Assembly (NCBI RefSeq): GCF_010727945.1
Contig: NZ_AP022569.1
Span: 868,001 to 932,000 of the forward strand
Direction of reading: 5' to 3'
From: Mycobacterium cookii
Lineage (GTDB): Bacteria > Actinomycetota > Actinomycetes > Mycobacteriales > Mycobacteriaceae
Length of the DNA: 64,000 bases
In this document: piece by piece, positions 47,275 through 56,109 of the stretch
Position numbering within the stretch: position 1 is the first letter of the stretch
Layout of the letters: every line of letters begins with the position of its first letter
The notes under the pieces: generated by a model
Told to the model about the DNA's origin: nothing
The model's input: the letters and a program-made list of their open reading frames with translations, nothing else
Database searches by the model: none
Program-made: the position numbers and the translations under genes

Positions 47275-48564
47275 ATGGATTTCGGAGCATTACCACCAGA
47301 GATCAACTCCGGCCGGATGTACGCCGGTCCCGGTTCCACACCGATGCTGGCGGCCGCGTCAGCCTGGGACGCGCTGGCCGCCGAACTCGGTTCAGCGGCA
47401 TCCTCATACGCCTCGGTCGTCGGCAGTCTTGCCGAAGGGCCTTGGCGCGGAACGGCTTCGGCGGCCATGGCGACGGCCGCCGCGCCGTATGTGCAATGGA
47501 TGACCGAGGCCGCCGCGCAAGCCGAGCAAACGGGTTACCAAGCCAAGGCCGCCGCGGGGGCCTATGAGGCCGCGTTCGCGATGACGGTGCCACCCGCGGT
47601 GGTCGCAGCCAACCGCACTCAGTTGGCCGCACTGGTGGCGACCAACGTTCTGGGCCAGAACACCGCGGCGATTGCGGCTAACGAGGTTCAGTACGGCGAA
47701 ATGTGGGCCCAGGACGCCGCGGCGATGTACGGCTACGCGGGCTCGTCGGCGGCGGCCTCTGCAGTGGCTCCGTTCAAGTCGCCGCCGGAGACCACCAACG
47801 CGGCGGGTGCGGCGAGCCAAGGCGACGCGGTGGCGCAGGCCGCCGGCACATCGTCGAGCGCGGGCACGCAGTCGGCGCTGTCGCAGGTGATCTCCTCGGT
47901 CCCCAACACATTGCAGGGACTCGCATCGCCGATGTCAGCGAGCGGGGTGAGTCCCTTTGCGCCAGGATCGAATACGGCAACCACCGGGATCGCCGGGTTC
48001 TTGAACATGCTCGACGGGCAGACCGGCTCGTCCATCGGCTCGTTCTTGGCCTCGGGACTTTCCAACGGAGTCCTGTCCGGTAACTGGCTCAACCCGGCGA
48101 GCATCAGCCCCGCTGTGACAACAGCGTTCGGCGATATCGGGTTCTTGGCGGTGGCCGGACAAGCCGGTTCCGGTCTGAACCCGGCCTTGTTGATGGGTTC
48201 GACGGCTGCACCGTCGGCGATCGGCGCGGCGGGTCTGAGCCATGCCGGTTCGGCGATCGGTTCGTCCGGCCTGGGCGGCTCGGCCGTTTCAGCCGGCGTG
48301 GGACGCGCGACCCTGGTTGGGACAGTGTCGGTTCCGCCGAGTTGGACGGCGGCAGTTCCTGCGACGAGCCAAGCGGCGACCGCAACGGCGGCCGAAGGCT
48401 GGTACAACCCCCCGGGAATCGAAGAGGCATCCGCAAGGCCAGGAGTTCCCGGTATGCCGGGAATGCCGATGGGAGGTGGCGCCGGCGGACGCGGGTGGGG
48501 CTTTGCTGCACCCCGATACGGGTTTAAGCCCACCGTTGTCGCACATCCACCGGCGGCCGGATAG
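47275..48564 (+). CDS. PPE family protein (SVP subfamily), M-box controlled
   Basis: 429 aa, ATG after AAGGAGCACGGCA. It has the full PPE domain ([30 protein letters not shown]), then a Ser/Ala/Gly-rich region with the SVP signature [10 protein letters not shown], and a tail [13 protein letters not shown] / [15 protein letters not shown]. The same frame stays open far upstream through the leader, but family alignment fixes the start here. Its own PE partner is decayed, so it needs another PE, perhaps the one at 49296. Confidence 0.92.
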   Translation: MDFGALPPEINSGRMYAGPGSTPMLAAASAWDALAAELGSAASSYASVVGSLAEGPWRGTASAAMATAAAPYVQWMTEAAAQAEQTGYQAKAAAGAYEAAFAMTVPPAVVAANRTQLAALVATNVLGQNTAAIAANEVQYGEMWAQDAAAMYGYAGSSAAASAVAPFKSPPETTNAAGAASQGDAVAQAAGTSSSAGTQSALSQVISSVPNTLQGLASPMSASGVSPFAPGSNTATTGIAGFLNMLDGQTGSSIGSFLASGLSNGVLSGNWLNPASISPAVTTAFGDIGFLAVAGQAGSGLNPALLMGSTAAPSAIGAAGLSHAGSAIGSSGLGGSAVSAGVGRATLVGTVSVPPSWTAAVPATSQAATATAAEGWYNPPGIEEASARPGVPGMPGMPMGGGAGGRGWGFAAPRYGFKPTVVAHPPAAG

Positions 48565-48836
48565 CGGAAGGGAGAAGCCGGCCGTGATCATCGAACCTGC
48601 CGTTCCCACGCGACGACATCAGCGACGGCACCGGCCTCGACATGCGCACTCAGCATTTCGGGAGTCCGAGCCTCCCGATCGCCGGTGTCACGGCGAGACG
48701 TTATTCTCAATTACCACAGTCGATCTCGGCTCGCGTGTGGCGCCGAAGATGTCGCCACTGTGCCTGACTCCGGCAATCATCTTCGTGAGTTGAGTTGACT
48801 ACCTTGCATCTCGGTGGAACTATTGCCCGTGCAAGC
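48565..48836. other. PPE-M-box 2 intergenic region with promoter
   Basis: About 270 bases without a gene. TTGACT (48795-48800), a 17-base spacer and AACTAT (48818-48823) form a good promoter candidate, placing the transcript start just before the M-box. Confidence 0.5.
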
Positions 48837-49015
48837 ACCTCGCTAGGTGAGGCGTCTGCACGGATACAGGCCACTGACCTCGAACGTCGAAAGACGCCCA
48901 GGGTCAGGACAGCTCCTCCCGGCTTAAGGGTTGAGCCCAAGTGGCTTCCGGCCTTGCATTCTTGTGAAGGCCCGGATACGCCGTGCAGTGCCAAAGCTCT
49001 GACGAGAGGGGTGCA
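48837..49015 (+). promoter_or_regulatory. M-box (ykoK) magnesium riboswitch 2
   Basis: Contains CGCTAGGTGAGGCG (48841), GTCGAAAGACGCCCAGGGTCA (~48886), GACAG, the central pairing arms and GTGCAGTGCCAAAGCTCT (~48983). It has the conserved six-stem M-box order, as in the known M. tuberculosis element before PE20. It controls the PE-PPE-mgtC unit, linking Mg2+ shortage to PE/PPE secretion and Mg2+ homeostasis. Confidence 0.9.
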
Positions 49016-49101
49016 GCGGTCGGCATCTGCCGGTTCCGCTTCGTCCCGCGTGCACCGTGTCGGCACCCCCGTGTGCCTTGGCCGCGAGGAGGTGAGGCGA
49101 A

Positions 49102-49182
49102 GTGAGTCCCAGTGACAGTCCGTATCCGAGACCGGTGACCATTTCGTTCGGATCCGGCCCCGGCCTCATCCCCATCATCTGA
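49102..49182 (+). CDS. Possible 26-codon leader ORF between M-box 2 and PE
   Basis: GTG 49102 to TGA 49182, preceded by CCGCGAGGAGGTGAGGCGAA, a strong ribosome site with GAGGAGG 9 bases from the start. The peptide is proline- and serine-rich (SPSDSPYPRPV near the start, GLIPII at the end). The block GCCGCGAGGAGGTGAG is also present downstream of M-box 1 (46955), although no start codon sits at the same place there. It may be the direct target of riboswitch control. Translation is unproven. Confidence 0.35.
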   Translation: MSPSDSPYPRPVTISFGSGPGLIPII

Positions 49183-49295
49183 ATCGGCCTGCGCCGCTTC
49201 ACTTCACGCGCACGCGCGATTTCGCCGTGCGTCTGTCACTTCGTCGTGCATCGACATGAGCGCGGCTTCAGCCTGCTTTGCGTAAGGAGCGTCCG

Positions 49296-49595
49296 ATGAC
49301 TTTCGTGACCACCCAACCAGAACTCATGACCGCTGCGGCGAATCAGCTGCAAGGTATCGGCAGCGCCGTCGCGGCACAGAACGCCGCGGCCGCGGCTCCG
49401 ACGCTCGCAGTGGTTCCGGCGGCAGCCGACGAGGTATCCGCTCTGACCGCAATGCAATTCGCCGCTCACGCAGCGCTGTATCAGGAGGTCGGCGCCCAAG
49501 CGGCAGCCATTCACGCCGTTTTCGTACAGATCTTGCGGGCCAGCGGCACGTCGTACGCCGGCACTGAAGCCGCCAACGCGATCGCGGCGGGCTAG
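49296..49595 (+). CDS. PE family protein (PE20-like)
   Basis: 99 aa, PE domain only, ATG after TAAGGAGCGTCCG. Begins MTFVTTQPELMTAAANQLQ and carries YxxxE in SYAGTEAAN. It occupies the position of M. tuberculosis PE20 (Rv1806), downstream of an M-box and upstream of PPE and mgtC. The PPE partner starts 15 bases after its stop. Confidence 0.93.
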   Translation: MTFVTTQPELMTAAANQLQGIGSAVAAQNAAAAAPTLAVVPAAADEVSALTAMQFAAHAALYQEVGAQAAAIHAVFVQILRASGTSYAGTEAANAIAAG

Positions 49596-49610
49596 GACGG
49601 GAGTGAACCA

Positions 49611-50795
49611 ATGCTCGACTACGGAATGTTCCCACCGGAAATCAACTCGGCTCGGATGTATGCCGGCCCAGGCGTGGGCTCGATGCTCGCTGCCGCGGCC
49701 GGTTGGGATGGGCTGGCCAGCGATTTACGTTCGCAGGCAACCAATTACATGTCGGTGGTCTCGGCTTTGACCACAGAGGGATGGCGCGGACCGGCGTCCA
49801 TGTCGATGGCGGCCGCGGCCGCGCCCTATGCGGCGTGGATGAACAGCACGGCCGCCCAGGCGGAAGAGACTGCGGCGCAGGCCAAAGCGGCAGCGTCCGC
49901 TTATGAGTCGGCATTTTCGATGACGGTGCCGCCATCGATTGTCACCGCGAACCGGACGCAGCTGGCCGCGCTGGTAGCGACCAACGTCTTGGGGCAGAAC
50001 ACCCCGGCGATCGCGGCCAACGAAGCCGAATACGCCGGCATGTGGGCTCAGGATGCCGGGGCGATGTACGGCTACGCCGGCCAGTCCGCGACGGCCAGCC
50101 AGCTCGCGCCGTTCGTGGTCCCGGCCCAGACCACCAGCAGCGGCGGGATCGCTGCCCAGTCGGCGCTGACCCAGCTGACCACCGGTATGCCGACTGCTCT
50201 GCAGGGCTTGGCATCTGGATCGAGCACCTCGACGACATCGGGATCCGCTGGGCTCTCGAGCCTGCTGAGCAGCGTGACCGGCGACGGGTCGAGTTCGGGC
50301 ATATTCAGCTCCAGCGGCCTGGGACTGAACAACAACTTCTGGAACACCGTGAGCTCGACGGGTGCGTTCAGCCCGGCCCAGATCGTGCAGGCGGTGACCG
50401 GTTCGTCGTTCCTGGGTACCGGGATGGCCGGCGTCCAGAACGCGGTGCCGCCGGCTGTGGTCACGGGTTACAGCCCGGCTACAGCGGTGGTACCGGCGGT
50501 GTCGGGTTTCTCGGAGTTCGGTGGTGCGGGCAGTTCCGTCTCGGCCGGTGTTGGTAGAGCCGCCACGCTGGGAACGCTGTCGGTGCCCCCGGCGTGGACC
50601 AGCATCGCCACCCCTAACAGCCCGCTGGCGTCGGCATTGGGAGCCACACCGCTCAGCGCGCCGAGGTCCGCGCCGCCCGGCATGCCCGGGATGCCAGTGC
50701 CCGCCGGAACACCTACCGCGAACACGGCGGCCGCGACCGCGCCGAAGTACGGCTTCCGGCCGACCGTCGTCATGCAGTCGCCGCTGGCTGGATGA
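49611..50795 (+). CDS. PPE family protein (SVP subfamily)
   Basis: 394 aa, ATG after GACGGGAGTGAACC. PPE domain with [19 protein letters not shown] and [17 protein letters not shown] signature [10 protein letters not shown] near residue 325. The C-terminus ([16 protein letters not shown]) resembles the tails of the PPEs at 34296 and 47275. Likely an ESX-5 substrate and partner of the PE at 49296, with expression tied to Mg2+ limitation. Confidence 0.92.
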   Translation: MLDYGMFPPEINSARMYAGPGVGSMLAAAAGWDGLASDLRSQATNYMSVVSALTTEGWRGPASMSMAAAAAPYAAWMNSTAAQAEETAAQAKAAASAYESAFSMTVPPSIVTANRTQLAALVATNVLGQNTPAIAANEAEYAGMWAQDAGAMYGYAGQSATASQLAPFVVPAQTTSSGGIAAQSALTQLTTGMPTALQGLASGSSTSTTSGSAGLSSLLSSVTGDGSSSGIFSSSGLGLNNNFWNTVSSTGAFSPAQIVQAVTGSSFLGTGMAGVQNAVPPAVVTGYSPATAVVPAVSGFSEFGGAGSSVSAGVGRAATLGTLSVPPAWTSIATPNSPLASALGATPLSAPRSAPPGMPGMPVPAGTPTANTAAATAPKYGFRPTVVMQSPLAG

Positions 50796-50940
50796 AAAGT
50801 GTTGTCAGCGAACAATTTCGAGCAGAAGAATCACGGTTGCTCGGGTTACCCCGGCCTCAACCGGCGCGGCTACCGGCGAATTCTGCCCGAATTCGTCCAC
50901 ACTGGTGAACAACTCGTCTCAGAGGGAAGGAGGGCGCATC

Positions 50941-51675
50941 ATGCAGACACTGAGCATTGCTGAATTCACGCTGCGGCTGGCAGTCGGGCTCGGATGCGGC
51001 GCCCTGATCGGCATCGAACGGCAATGGCAGGCACGCCGGGCCGGACTGCGCACCAATGCGCTGGTGGCCACCGGTGCGACGCTGTTCGTGCTGTACGCGG
51101 TCGTGACCAATGACAGCAGCCCGACGAGGGTCGCGTCGTACGTGGTGTCCGGCGTCGGCTTCCTCGGCGGGGGCGTGATCCTGCGCGAGGGATTCAACGT
51201 GCGCGGGCTCAACACCGCCGCGACCCTGTGGTGTTCGGCGGCGGTCGGCGTCCTTGCCGGGGGCGGGCATCCACTGTTCGCGCTGATCGCGACCGGAACC
51301 GTCATCGCCATCCACCTGCTCGGCCGACCGCTGGGCCACCTCATCGACCATGACAGCGTCGTCGAAGAGGACGAGGACGACCAGCCGTACCAACTGCAGC
51401 TGGTCTGCCGGCCCAAATCGGCGAAATACGCCCGTGCGCAGATCGTCCAGCGCACCGGCGGCGGCGGAGACCGGCTGGTGCTCCGCGGCATCCACACCGG
51501 CCGGACCAGCGACGACAGCGTGGCGTTGACCGCGTACCTACTCAGCGACGGGCATGCCCCGACCCGACTCGAGAAGCTGGTGGCCGAATTGTCGCTGCAG
51601 GAGGGTGTGCAGGCGGTGCATTGGTACGCCGGCGAGCAGGATGAGCCCATGCCGCGATGGCGTCACACGGACTGA
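50941..51675 (+). CDS. mgtC: MgtC family protein
   Basis: 244 aa, ATG after GAAGGAGGGCGCATC. Four to five N-terminal membrane helices include the highly conserved GIERQWQARRAGLRTNALVA and SYVVSGVGFLGGGVILR segments; a cytosolic C-terminal domain (~residues 155-244) follows. MgtC supports growth at low Mg2+ and survival in macrophages. It lies 145 bases downstream of PPE in the M-box 2 unit, matching Rv1811. Confidence 0.94.
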   Translation: MQTLSIAEFTLRLAVGLGCGALIGIERQWQARRAGLRTNALVATGATLFVLYAVVTNDSSPTRVASYVVSGVGFLGGGVILREGFNVRGLNTAATLWCSAAVGVLAGGGHPLFALIATGTVIAIHLLGRPLGHLIDHDSVVEEDEDDQPYQLQLVCRPKSAKYARAQIVQRTGGGGDRLVLRGIHTGRTSDDSVALTAYLLSDGHAPTRLEKLVAELSLQEGVQAVHWYAGEQDEPMPRWRHTD

Positions 51676-51699
51676 TCACGGCGTCGTAGGATTTTGGAC

Positions 51700-52647
51700 G
51701 TGAGTTGGATTGCGGGTTTCTTGACCGTTCTGCCCGAGCAAATGCGGGACCCGGTGCTGTTCGCGATCCCGTTCTTCCTGCTGCTGCTGATTCTGGAGTG
51801 GACGGCGGCACGCAAACTCGACCGCATCGAGCGGGCAGCCGAAGCGCGATCGGCGCGGCCGGGCTCGGGTGCATATCTGACCGCCGATTCCTGGGCGAGC
51901 ATTTCCATGGGCCTCGTTTCGGTGGCGACAACGGCCGGCTGGAAATTCATCGCGTTGATCGGCTACGCCGCGCTCTATGCCTATGTCGCTCCCTGGCATC
52001 TGTCCCCGACGCGGTGGTACACCTGGGTCATCGCAATCGTCGGCGTCGACCTGCTGTACTACTGGTATCACCGCTTCGCCCACCGGATTCGGCTGATCTG
52101 GGCCACCCACCAAGCCCATCACTCCAGTCAGTACTTCAATTTCGCCACCGCGCTGCGCCAGAAATGGAACAACAGCGGCGAGATCGTGATGTGGATTCCG
52201 TTGCCGCTGTTGGGTATTCCGCCGTGGCTGGTATTCGTCAGTTTCTCGTTCAATCTCATCTATCAGTTCTGGGTGCACACCGAGCGCATCGGCCGAATGT
52301 GGACGCCCTTCGAATTCGTTTTCAACACACCGTCGCATCACCGAGTGCACCACGGTATGGACCCCGAATACCTCGACAAAAACTACGGCGGGGTCTTCAT
52401 CATCTGGGACCGGCTGTTCGGCAGCTTCCGGGAAGAGACCTTTCGCCCGCACTACGGACTCACCAAGCAGGTCAACACTTTCAACGTCTGGAAGTTGCAG
52501 ACGCACGAATACTTAGCCATAGCACGCGATTTCCGGTCGGCCAACCGTCTGCGTGACCGGCTGGGCTACGTCTTCGGGCCGCCGGGTTGGCAGCCCGCAA
52601 CAGTGGTCCGGTCCGAGGCGCCGGCCCCGTTGACGCCGTCGCGGTGA
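51700..52647 (+). CDS. Sterol desaturase/fatty acid hydroxylase superfamily membrane enzyme
   Basis: 315 aa from the GTG at 51700 (TAGGA 8 bases upstream; TTG 51694 also in frame). Several membrane helices surround the di-iron histidine boxes HRFAH, HQAHHSS and HRVHH. Such enzymes hydroxylate or desaturate lipids using O2. The position downstream of mgtC fits M. tuberculosis Rv1814 (annotated erg3, C-5 sterol desaturase-like). Whether the substrate is a sterol is unknown. Confidence 0.88.
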   Translation: MSWIAGFLTVLPEQMRDPVLFAIPFFLLLLILEWTAARKLDRIERAAEARSARPGSGAYLTADSWASISMGLVSVATTAGWKFIALIGYAALYAYVAPWHLSPTRWYTWVIAIVGVDLLYYWYHRFAHRIRLIWATHQAHHSSQYFNFATALRQKWNNSGEIVMWIPLPLLGIPPWLVFVSFSFNLIYQFWVHTERIGRMWTPFEFVFNTPSHHRVHHGMDPEYLDKNYGGVFIIWDRLFGSFREETFRPHYGLTKQVNTFNVWKLQTHEYLAIARDFRSANRLRDRLGYVFGPPGWQPATVVRSEAPAPLTPSR

Positions 52648-52786
52648 GCGCCGGGCCGGCGATAAGGCCTTGTTCATTTACCGTTTTTATTTCGGCGAGC
52701 CGAACGCCCCCGCAGCCAAGACAAGATCAGTAAGTTCGACATCGAGGCCGGCATCCGCCTCGGCCGCGATAGCGAGGAGAACTGCA

Positions 52787-53365
52787 GTGGGAGACACGCT
52801 CACCGAGGGACAAAAACTTGTCAAGGGTGAATCGCTTACCTCGAGCAACGGGGCTTACACGCTGACGTTGCAAGACGACGGGAACCTGGTCCTGGCATCG
52901 CGCGGCCACGCGATCTGGGCGTCGGGAACCAACGGAGAAGACGTAGTTCGCGCGGAGGTCCAGAGCGACGGCAACTTCGTTCTGTACACCGGCGACAAGC
53001 CCGTGTGGCACACCCACACGAAGGGCAAGAAGAATGTGCGGCTCGTGCTGCAAGACGACCGCAACCTCGTGTTGTACGCCGCCGACGGAGCGGCATGGTC
53101 GACGAAGACGGAGACCGACGCTCCGCCGCCGGCGGAGCCGGAGGCAGCTGCACCGGCCGCCGAAGAAGCACACGCCGAGCCCGCGGCTGAGCACGAGCCG
53201 GAGCCGGAGCCAGCGCGGACGTACACGGTCGAGTCCGGCGACACGTTGTGGGCCATCTCTGAGCGGTTCTACGGCGACGGCAGCAAATACCAGGTCATCG
53301 CCGACGCCAGCGGCATCTCCAACCCGGATCTGATCCACCCGGGACAGGTTCTGACCATTCCTTGA
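52787..53365 (+). CDS. B-type (mannose-binding) lectin fused to LysM
   Basis: 192 aa from the GTG at 52787 with AGCGAGGAGAA upstream. Residues ~1-110 form a bulb-type lectin beta-prism with two copies of the QxDxNxVxY-type sugar-binding motif (LQDDGNLVLAS, QSDGNFVLYT, LQDDRNLVLYA). An acidic Pro/Ala/Glu linker (~110-145) leads to a LysM domain (TYTVESGDTLWAIS ... VLTIP). No signal peptide. A similar lectin-LysM protein with mannose specificity has been described in M. smegmatis. Confidence 0.87.
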   Translation: MGDTLTEGQKLVKGESLTSSNGAYTLTLQDDGNLVLASRGHAIWASGTNGEDVVRAEVQSDGNFVLYTGDKPVWHTHTKGKKNVRLVLQDDRNLVLYAADGAAWSTKTETDAPPPAEPEAAAPAAEEAHAEPAAEHEPEPEPARTYTVESGDTLWAISERFYGDGSKYQVIADASGISNPDLIHPGQVLTIP

Positions 53366-53498
53366 TCGAGCGGGGCAGCGCGGCGATCCGGAAGCGGGTC
53401 GCCGCGCTCGCAACCAATTCGCCTGTACGCATGCGATCGGGTCGCTACCCTGGTAACAGGTCGGCATCGTGTCGGTCACGGCTGGGGGGAGTCGAAAG

Positions 53499-54170
53499 AT
53501 GCGCCATCCCTCAATTCGCGCGTTCGGCGCGATAATTGCCGCCGCTGCCGCGGCCGGCTACTTTCCCCCGGACGCCAAGGCCGATCCGGTTCCCGTCTTC
53601 CCGGGGATGGAAATACACCAGGGCCAGCACCTGTGCACCTTGGGCTATGTCGACCCGGGCCTGCGGGTGGCGTTCACCGCGGGGCACTGCCGGGCCGATG
53701 GACCGGTGATGGACAAGGACAACAGGGTCATCGGCAGTGTCGCCACGTTCCGCGACAACACCCCCAACGGCACTTTCGTCCACACCGACCAGCAGATTTC
53801 CGACTACGAGTCGATCGTGCTGACCCCCGACGTCGTCGTGAACAACGTCCTGCCGGGCGGGCGGGTGCTGCAATCGGATCCTGGTCTGGTCGTGACGCCG
53901 GGGGAGCCCGTCTGCCACTTCGGGGTGATCACCGGCGAAAGCTGCGGCACCGTCGAAAACGTCAACAACGGCTGGTTCACCATGGGTCACGGCGCCGTCA
54001 GCCAGCAGGGCGATTCGGGTGGGCCGGTGTACATCACCAACCCCGCCGGGTCGGCCCGCATCGTCGGGATCTTCAACAGCGTCTGGGGCACTCTGCCGGC
54101 CGCCGTATCGTGGCAGTCCACCACCCAGCAGGTCCGCGAGGACGTGGGTGTCCACGGACCGGCGATGTAG
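53499..54170 (+). CDS. Exported trypsin-like (S1 fold) protein, Rv1815-like
   Basis: 223 aa from the ATG at 53499. A signal peptide ([16 protein letters not shown]) is followed by a chymotrypsin-fold domain with FTAGHC (His), SDYESI (candidate Asp) and GDSGGP (Ser). Cysteine pairs LCTLG/GHC and VCHFG/SCGTV probably form disulfides. Place and motifs match M. tuberculosis Rv1815. A secreted serine protease is the likely function. Confidence 0.82.
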   Translation: MRHPSIRAFGAIIAAAAAAGYFPPDAKADPVPVFPGMEIHQGQHLCTLGYVDPGLRVAFTAGHCRADGPVMDKDNRVIGSVATFRDNTPNGTFVHTDQQISDYESIVLTPDVVVNNVLPGGRVLQSDPGLVVTPGEPVCHFGVITGESCGTVENVNNGWFTMGHGAVSQQGDSGGPVYITNPAGSARIVGIFNSVWGTLPAAVSWQSTTQQVREDVGVHGPAM

Positions 54171-54173
54171 CTG

Positions 54174-54620
54174 TCAGCCCACAGCTGCCAGCGCGAACAC
54201 CGGGATCGACGATGCCGCGGCGCGCAACTCGTCTTCGTCGGAGTCAGGCGTCAGCCCCGCGATGTGGCCTTTGACCTCCCAGTACCACCGGTCCAGATAC
54301 CCCCGCAGCAACTCTGGTTTCGCTGAGTCTTCAAGCTCGGCCGCGCGACGTCGGCGACGACGCCAGCGCGGTCCTACCTCGACTTCTCCGGCCGCCCGAA
54401 CGTTGCGGGCCCACTGCGTGTTGCCGCGCGGCGACACGAGATAGTCGACGCCGTCGACGGCCAGCAGGTTGATCACCACCGAGCGCCGCTTGCCCGTCGC
54501 GCGCCCGCGCACATGCAGCGCCGTGGTCCCGGCGATGCTGATGCCCATCTCAGCCAGCCAGCGGATCACCGCGTTAGCGGCGATCGCCGCCCGATGGGGC
54601 TCGTCGTAGCGCACTGTCAT
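54174..54620 (-). CDS. Deazaflavin (F420)-dependent nitroreductase-family protein (DDN-like)
   Basis: 148 aa from the ATG at 54620 with GAGAGGAC upstream. ALHVRGRATGKRRSVVI and YLVSPRGNTQWARNVRA are the F420-binding split-barrel signatures of the DDN/FDOR-B family. Members reduce quinones, nitroaromatics or other small molecules with F420H2. Divergent from the TetR gene at 54732, with two palindromes between; stop-to-stop gap with the protease gene is 3 bases. Confidence 0.85.
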   Translation of the reverse strand: MTVRYDEPHRAAIAANAVIRWLAEMGISIAGTTALHVRGRATGKRRSVVINLLAVDGVDYLVSPRGNTQWARNVRAAGEVEVGPRWRRRRRRAAELEDSAKPELLRGYLDRWYWEVKGHIAGLTPDSDEDELRAAASSIPVFALAAVG

Positions 54621-54645
54621 GGTTCGTCCTCTCCGAGTATCAAAC

Positions 54646-54660
54646 GAGAGCACTGCTCTC
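54646..54660. promoter_or_regulatory. TetR operator 1
   Basis: Perfect 15-bp palindrome GAGAGCA-C-TGCTCTC located 26 bases upstream of the nitroreductase start. A near copy (13 of 15) lies 51 bp away. Confidence 0.7.
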
Positions 54661-54696
54661 ATGGGCTTGACCATGGCATATCGTGTGGCGAAAAGC

Positions 54697-54711
54697 AAGA
54701 GCACTGTTCTC
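54697..54711. promoter_or_regulatory. TetR operator 2
   Basis: AAGAGCA-C-TGTTCTC, a 13/15 match to operator 1, 21 bases before the tetR ATG. Centre-to-centre distance is 51 bp, about five helical turns, so dimers would lie on the same face of the DNA. Confidence 0.65.
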
Positions 54712-54731
54712 ATTCGTGTCAGGATGGGACG

Positions 54732-55448
54732 ATGGCCAAGCGGCGAGACTCGCGTGAACGCATCGAGGCGCAGATCATCGAGCTCGGCCGCCGCCATCTG
54801 ATCGAGCACGGCGCGGCGGGGCTGTCGCTGCGGGCCATCGCGCGCGATCTGGGCATGGTGTCCTCGGCGGTTTATCGCTATGTGGCCAGCCGCGACGAGC
54901 TGCTGACGTTGCTGCTGGTCGACGCGTATTCCGAACTCGCGGACTCGGTGGACCGCGCTCGCGACGCGATACCCGAGATCTGGAGCGACGACGTGATCGC
55001 CATCGCGCACGCGGCACGCAGTTGGGCCATCGAGCACCCGGCCAGCTGGGCACTGTTGTACGGCAGCCCGGTGCCCGGCTACCACGCGCCAGCCGAGCAG
55101 ACAGTCGGCCCCGGAACGCGGGTGGTCGGCGCCTTGTTCGACGCCGTCGCCGCCGGAATCGCGACCGGTGACATCATGTTGTCCAATTACGCTGCGCCAC
55201 AACCGCTATCGGCCGACTTCGAGCGGCTGCGCCAAGAGTTCGGTTTTCCGGGTGACGATTCGGTCGTTGCCAAGTGTTTCGCGATCTGGGCCGGCGTGGT
55301 GGGAGCGATCAGCTTGGAGGTCTTCGGCCAGTACGGCGCGGACACCGTGAGCGACCCCCACATGGTGTTCGACACCCAGATCCGACTACTGGTCGGCGTC
55401 TTGACCCAATCCGACGTCGACTCGCGGCCGTTCTGGATACCGAATTAG
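54732..55448 (+). CDS. TetR-family transcriptional regulator (Rv1816-like)
   Basis: 238 aa from the ATG at 54732. The helix-turn-helix GLSLRAIARDLGMVSSAVYR is followed by YVASRDELLTLLLVDAY, typical of TetR, then a WHG-type C-terminal ligand domain. Same position as M. tuberculosis Rv1816. The twin palindromes in the intergenic region suggest it represses both itself and the F420-dependent reductase. Confidence 0.9.
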   Translation: MAKRRDSRERIEAQIIELGRRHLIEHGAAGLSLRAIARDLGMVSSAVYRYVASRDELLTLLLVDAYSELADSVDRARDAIPEIWSDDVIAIAHAARSWAIEHPASWALLYGSPVPGYHAPAEQTVGPGTRVVGALFDAVAAGIATGDIMLSNYAAPQPLSADFERLRQEFGFPGDDSVVAKCFAIWAGVVGAISLEVFGQYGADTVSDPHMVFDTQIRLLVGVLTQSDVDSRPFWIPN

Positions 55449-55539
55449 AACACGTTCAGCGATCCTCTCGGGCACGCCGATCGTTCGGCATCGGCAACGG
55501 GTTTCTACCGAGGCAGGCGCTGCGTTATTCTGCGATGCG

Positions 55540-56040
55540 ATGAGTTTCTCCTTCGGGTCACCGGTCCAGGTCGCCTGGGTGACTCGTGACGTGACCGCCA
55601 CGGAAACCGCTCTGACCGGCCTGTTGGGTGTCAAGAAGTGGGTGCGACTGCCTGACATCCACTTCGCGCCGGACAGTTGCAGTTATCTCGGCGCACCGGC
55701 CGACTTCGTCGCCCACATCTCGCTGAGCTATCTCGGTGACACCCAGTTGGAGCTGATCGAGCCGGTCCGCGGGCCTAATATCTATAGTGACTTCTTGCGG
55801 GACAGCGGACCGGGTCTGCACCACGTCTGCGTGGAGGCCGACAGCCTGGAGGATTTCGACGCCAGCTTGACCGCTGCGGTCGATCGGGGTGCGACGGTGC
55901 CGCAGTATGGCGTGATGCCGGGCGGCCTGCGATTCGCCTATATCTCCGCGCCGCAATCCGGCATCCCGTTTCTGGAGATCGCGCACTTTTCGGCCGAGAT
56001 GCGACAGTTCTTCGACTACATCAAGCAGGAGCAGGAGTAG
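55540..56040 (+). CDS. VOC (glyoxalase/bleomycin resistance) superfamily protein
   Basis: 166 aa. Two beta-alpha-beta-beta-beta modules: VQVAWVTRDVTATETALTGL opens the first, LELIEPV supplies a metal-ligand Glu, and GLHHVCVEADSLEDF opens the second with His ligands; FLEIAHFS ends the fold. Members catalyse metal-dependent isomerisation, epimerisation or dioxygenation. It is followed directly by the MIRU-like repeat and the flavoprotein gene. Confidence 0.82.
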   Translation: MSFSFGSPVQVAWVTRDVTATETALTGLLGVKKWVRLPDIHFAPDSCSYLGAPADFVAHISLSYLGDTQLELIEPVRGPNIYSDFLRDSGPGLHHVCVEADSLEDFDASLTAAVDRGATVPQYGVMPGGLRFAYISAPQSGIPFLEIAHFSAEMRQFFDYIKQEQE

Positions 56041-56109
56041 GAGTGGCGCCAATGAACTGCGCCGACGACGATGCAGAGCACCGCGATGAGGAGGAGTGGC
56101 GCCAATGAA
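56039..56109 (+). repeat. MIRU-type 53-bp element
   Basis: AGGAGTGGCGCCAATGAA occurs at 56039 and again at 56092, exactly 53 bp apart. Between them lies GCCGACGACGATGCAGAGC and GATGAGGAGGAG, typical of mycobacterial interspersed repetitive units, of which a 53-bp class is known at senX3-regX3. As in classical MIRUs, its ends overlap the flanking genes' stop and start codons. Confidence 0.7.
56052..56108 (+). CDS. 18-codon MIRU mini-ORF
   Basis: ATG 56052 to TGA 56106-56108. It is acidic (MNCADDDAEHRDEEEWRQ), preceded by AGGAGTGG, and its TGA overlaps the ATG of the next gene (ATGA). Such mini-ORFs are a feature of MIRUs and are thought to couple translation between neighbours. A stable product is not expected. 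Confidence 0.45.
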   Translation: MNCADDDAEHRDEEEWRQ

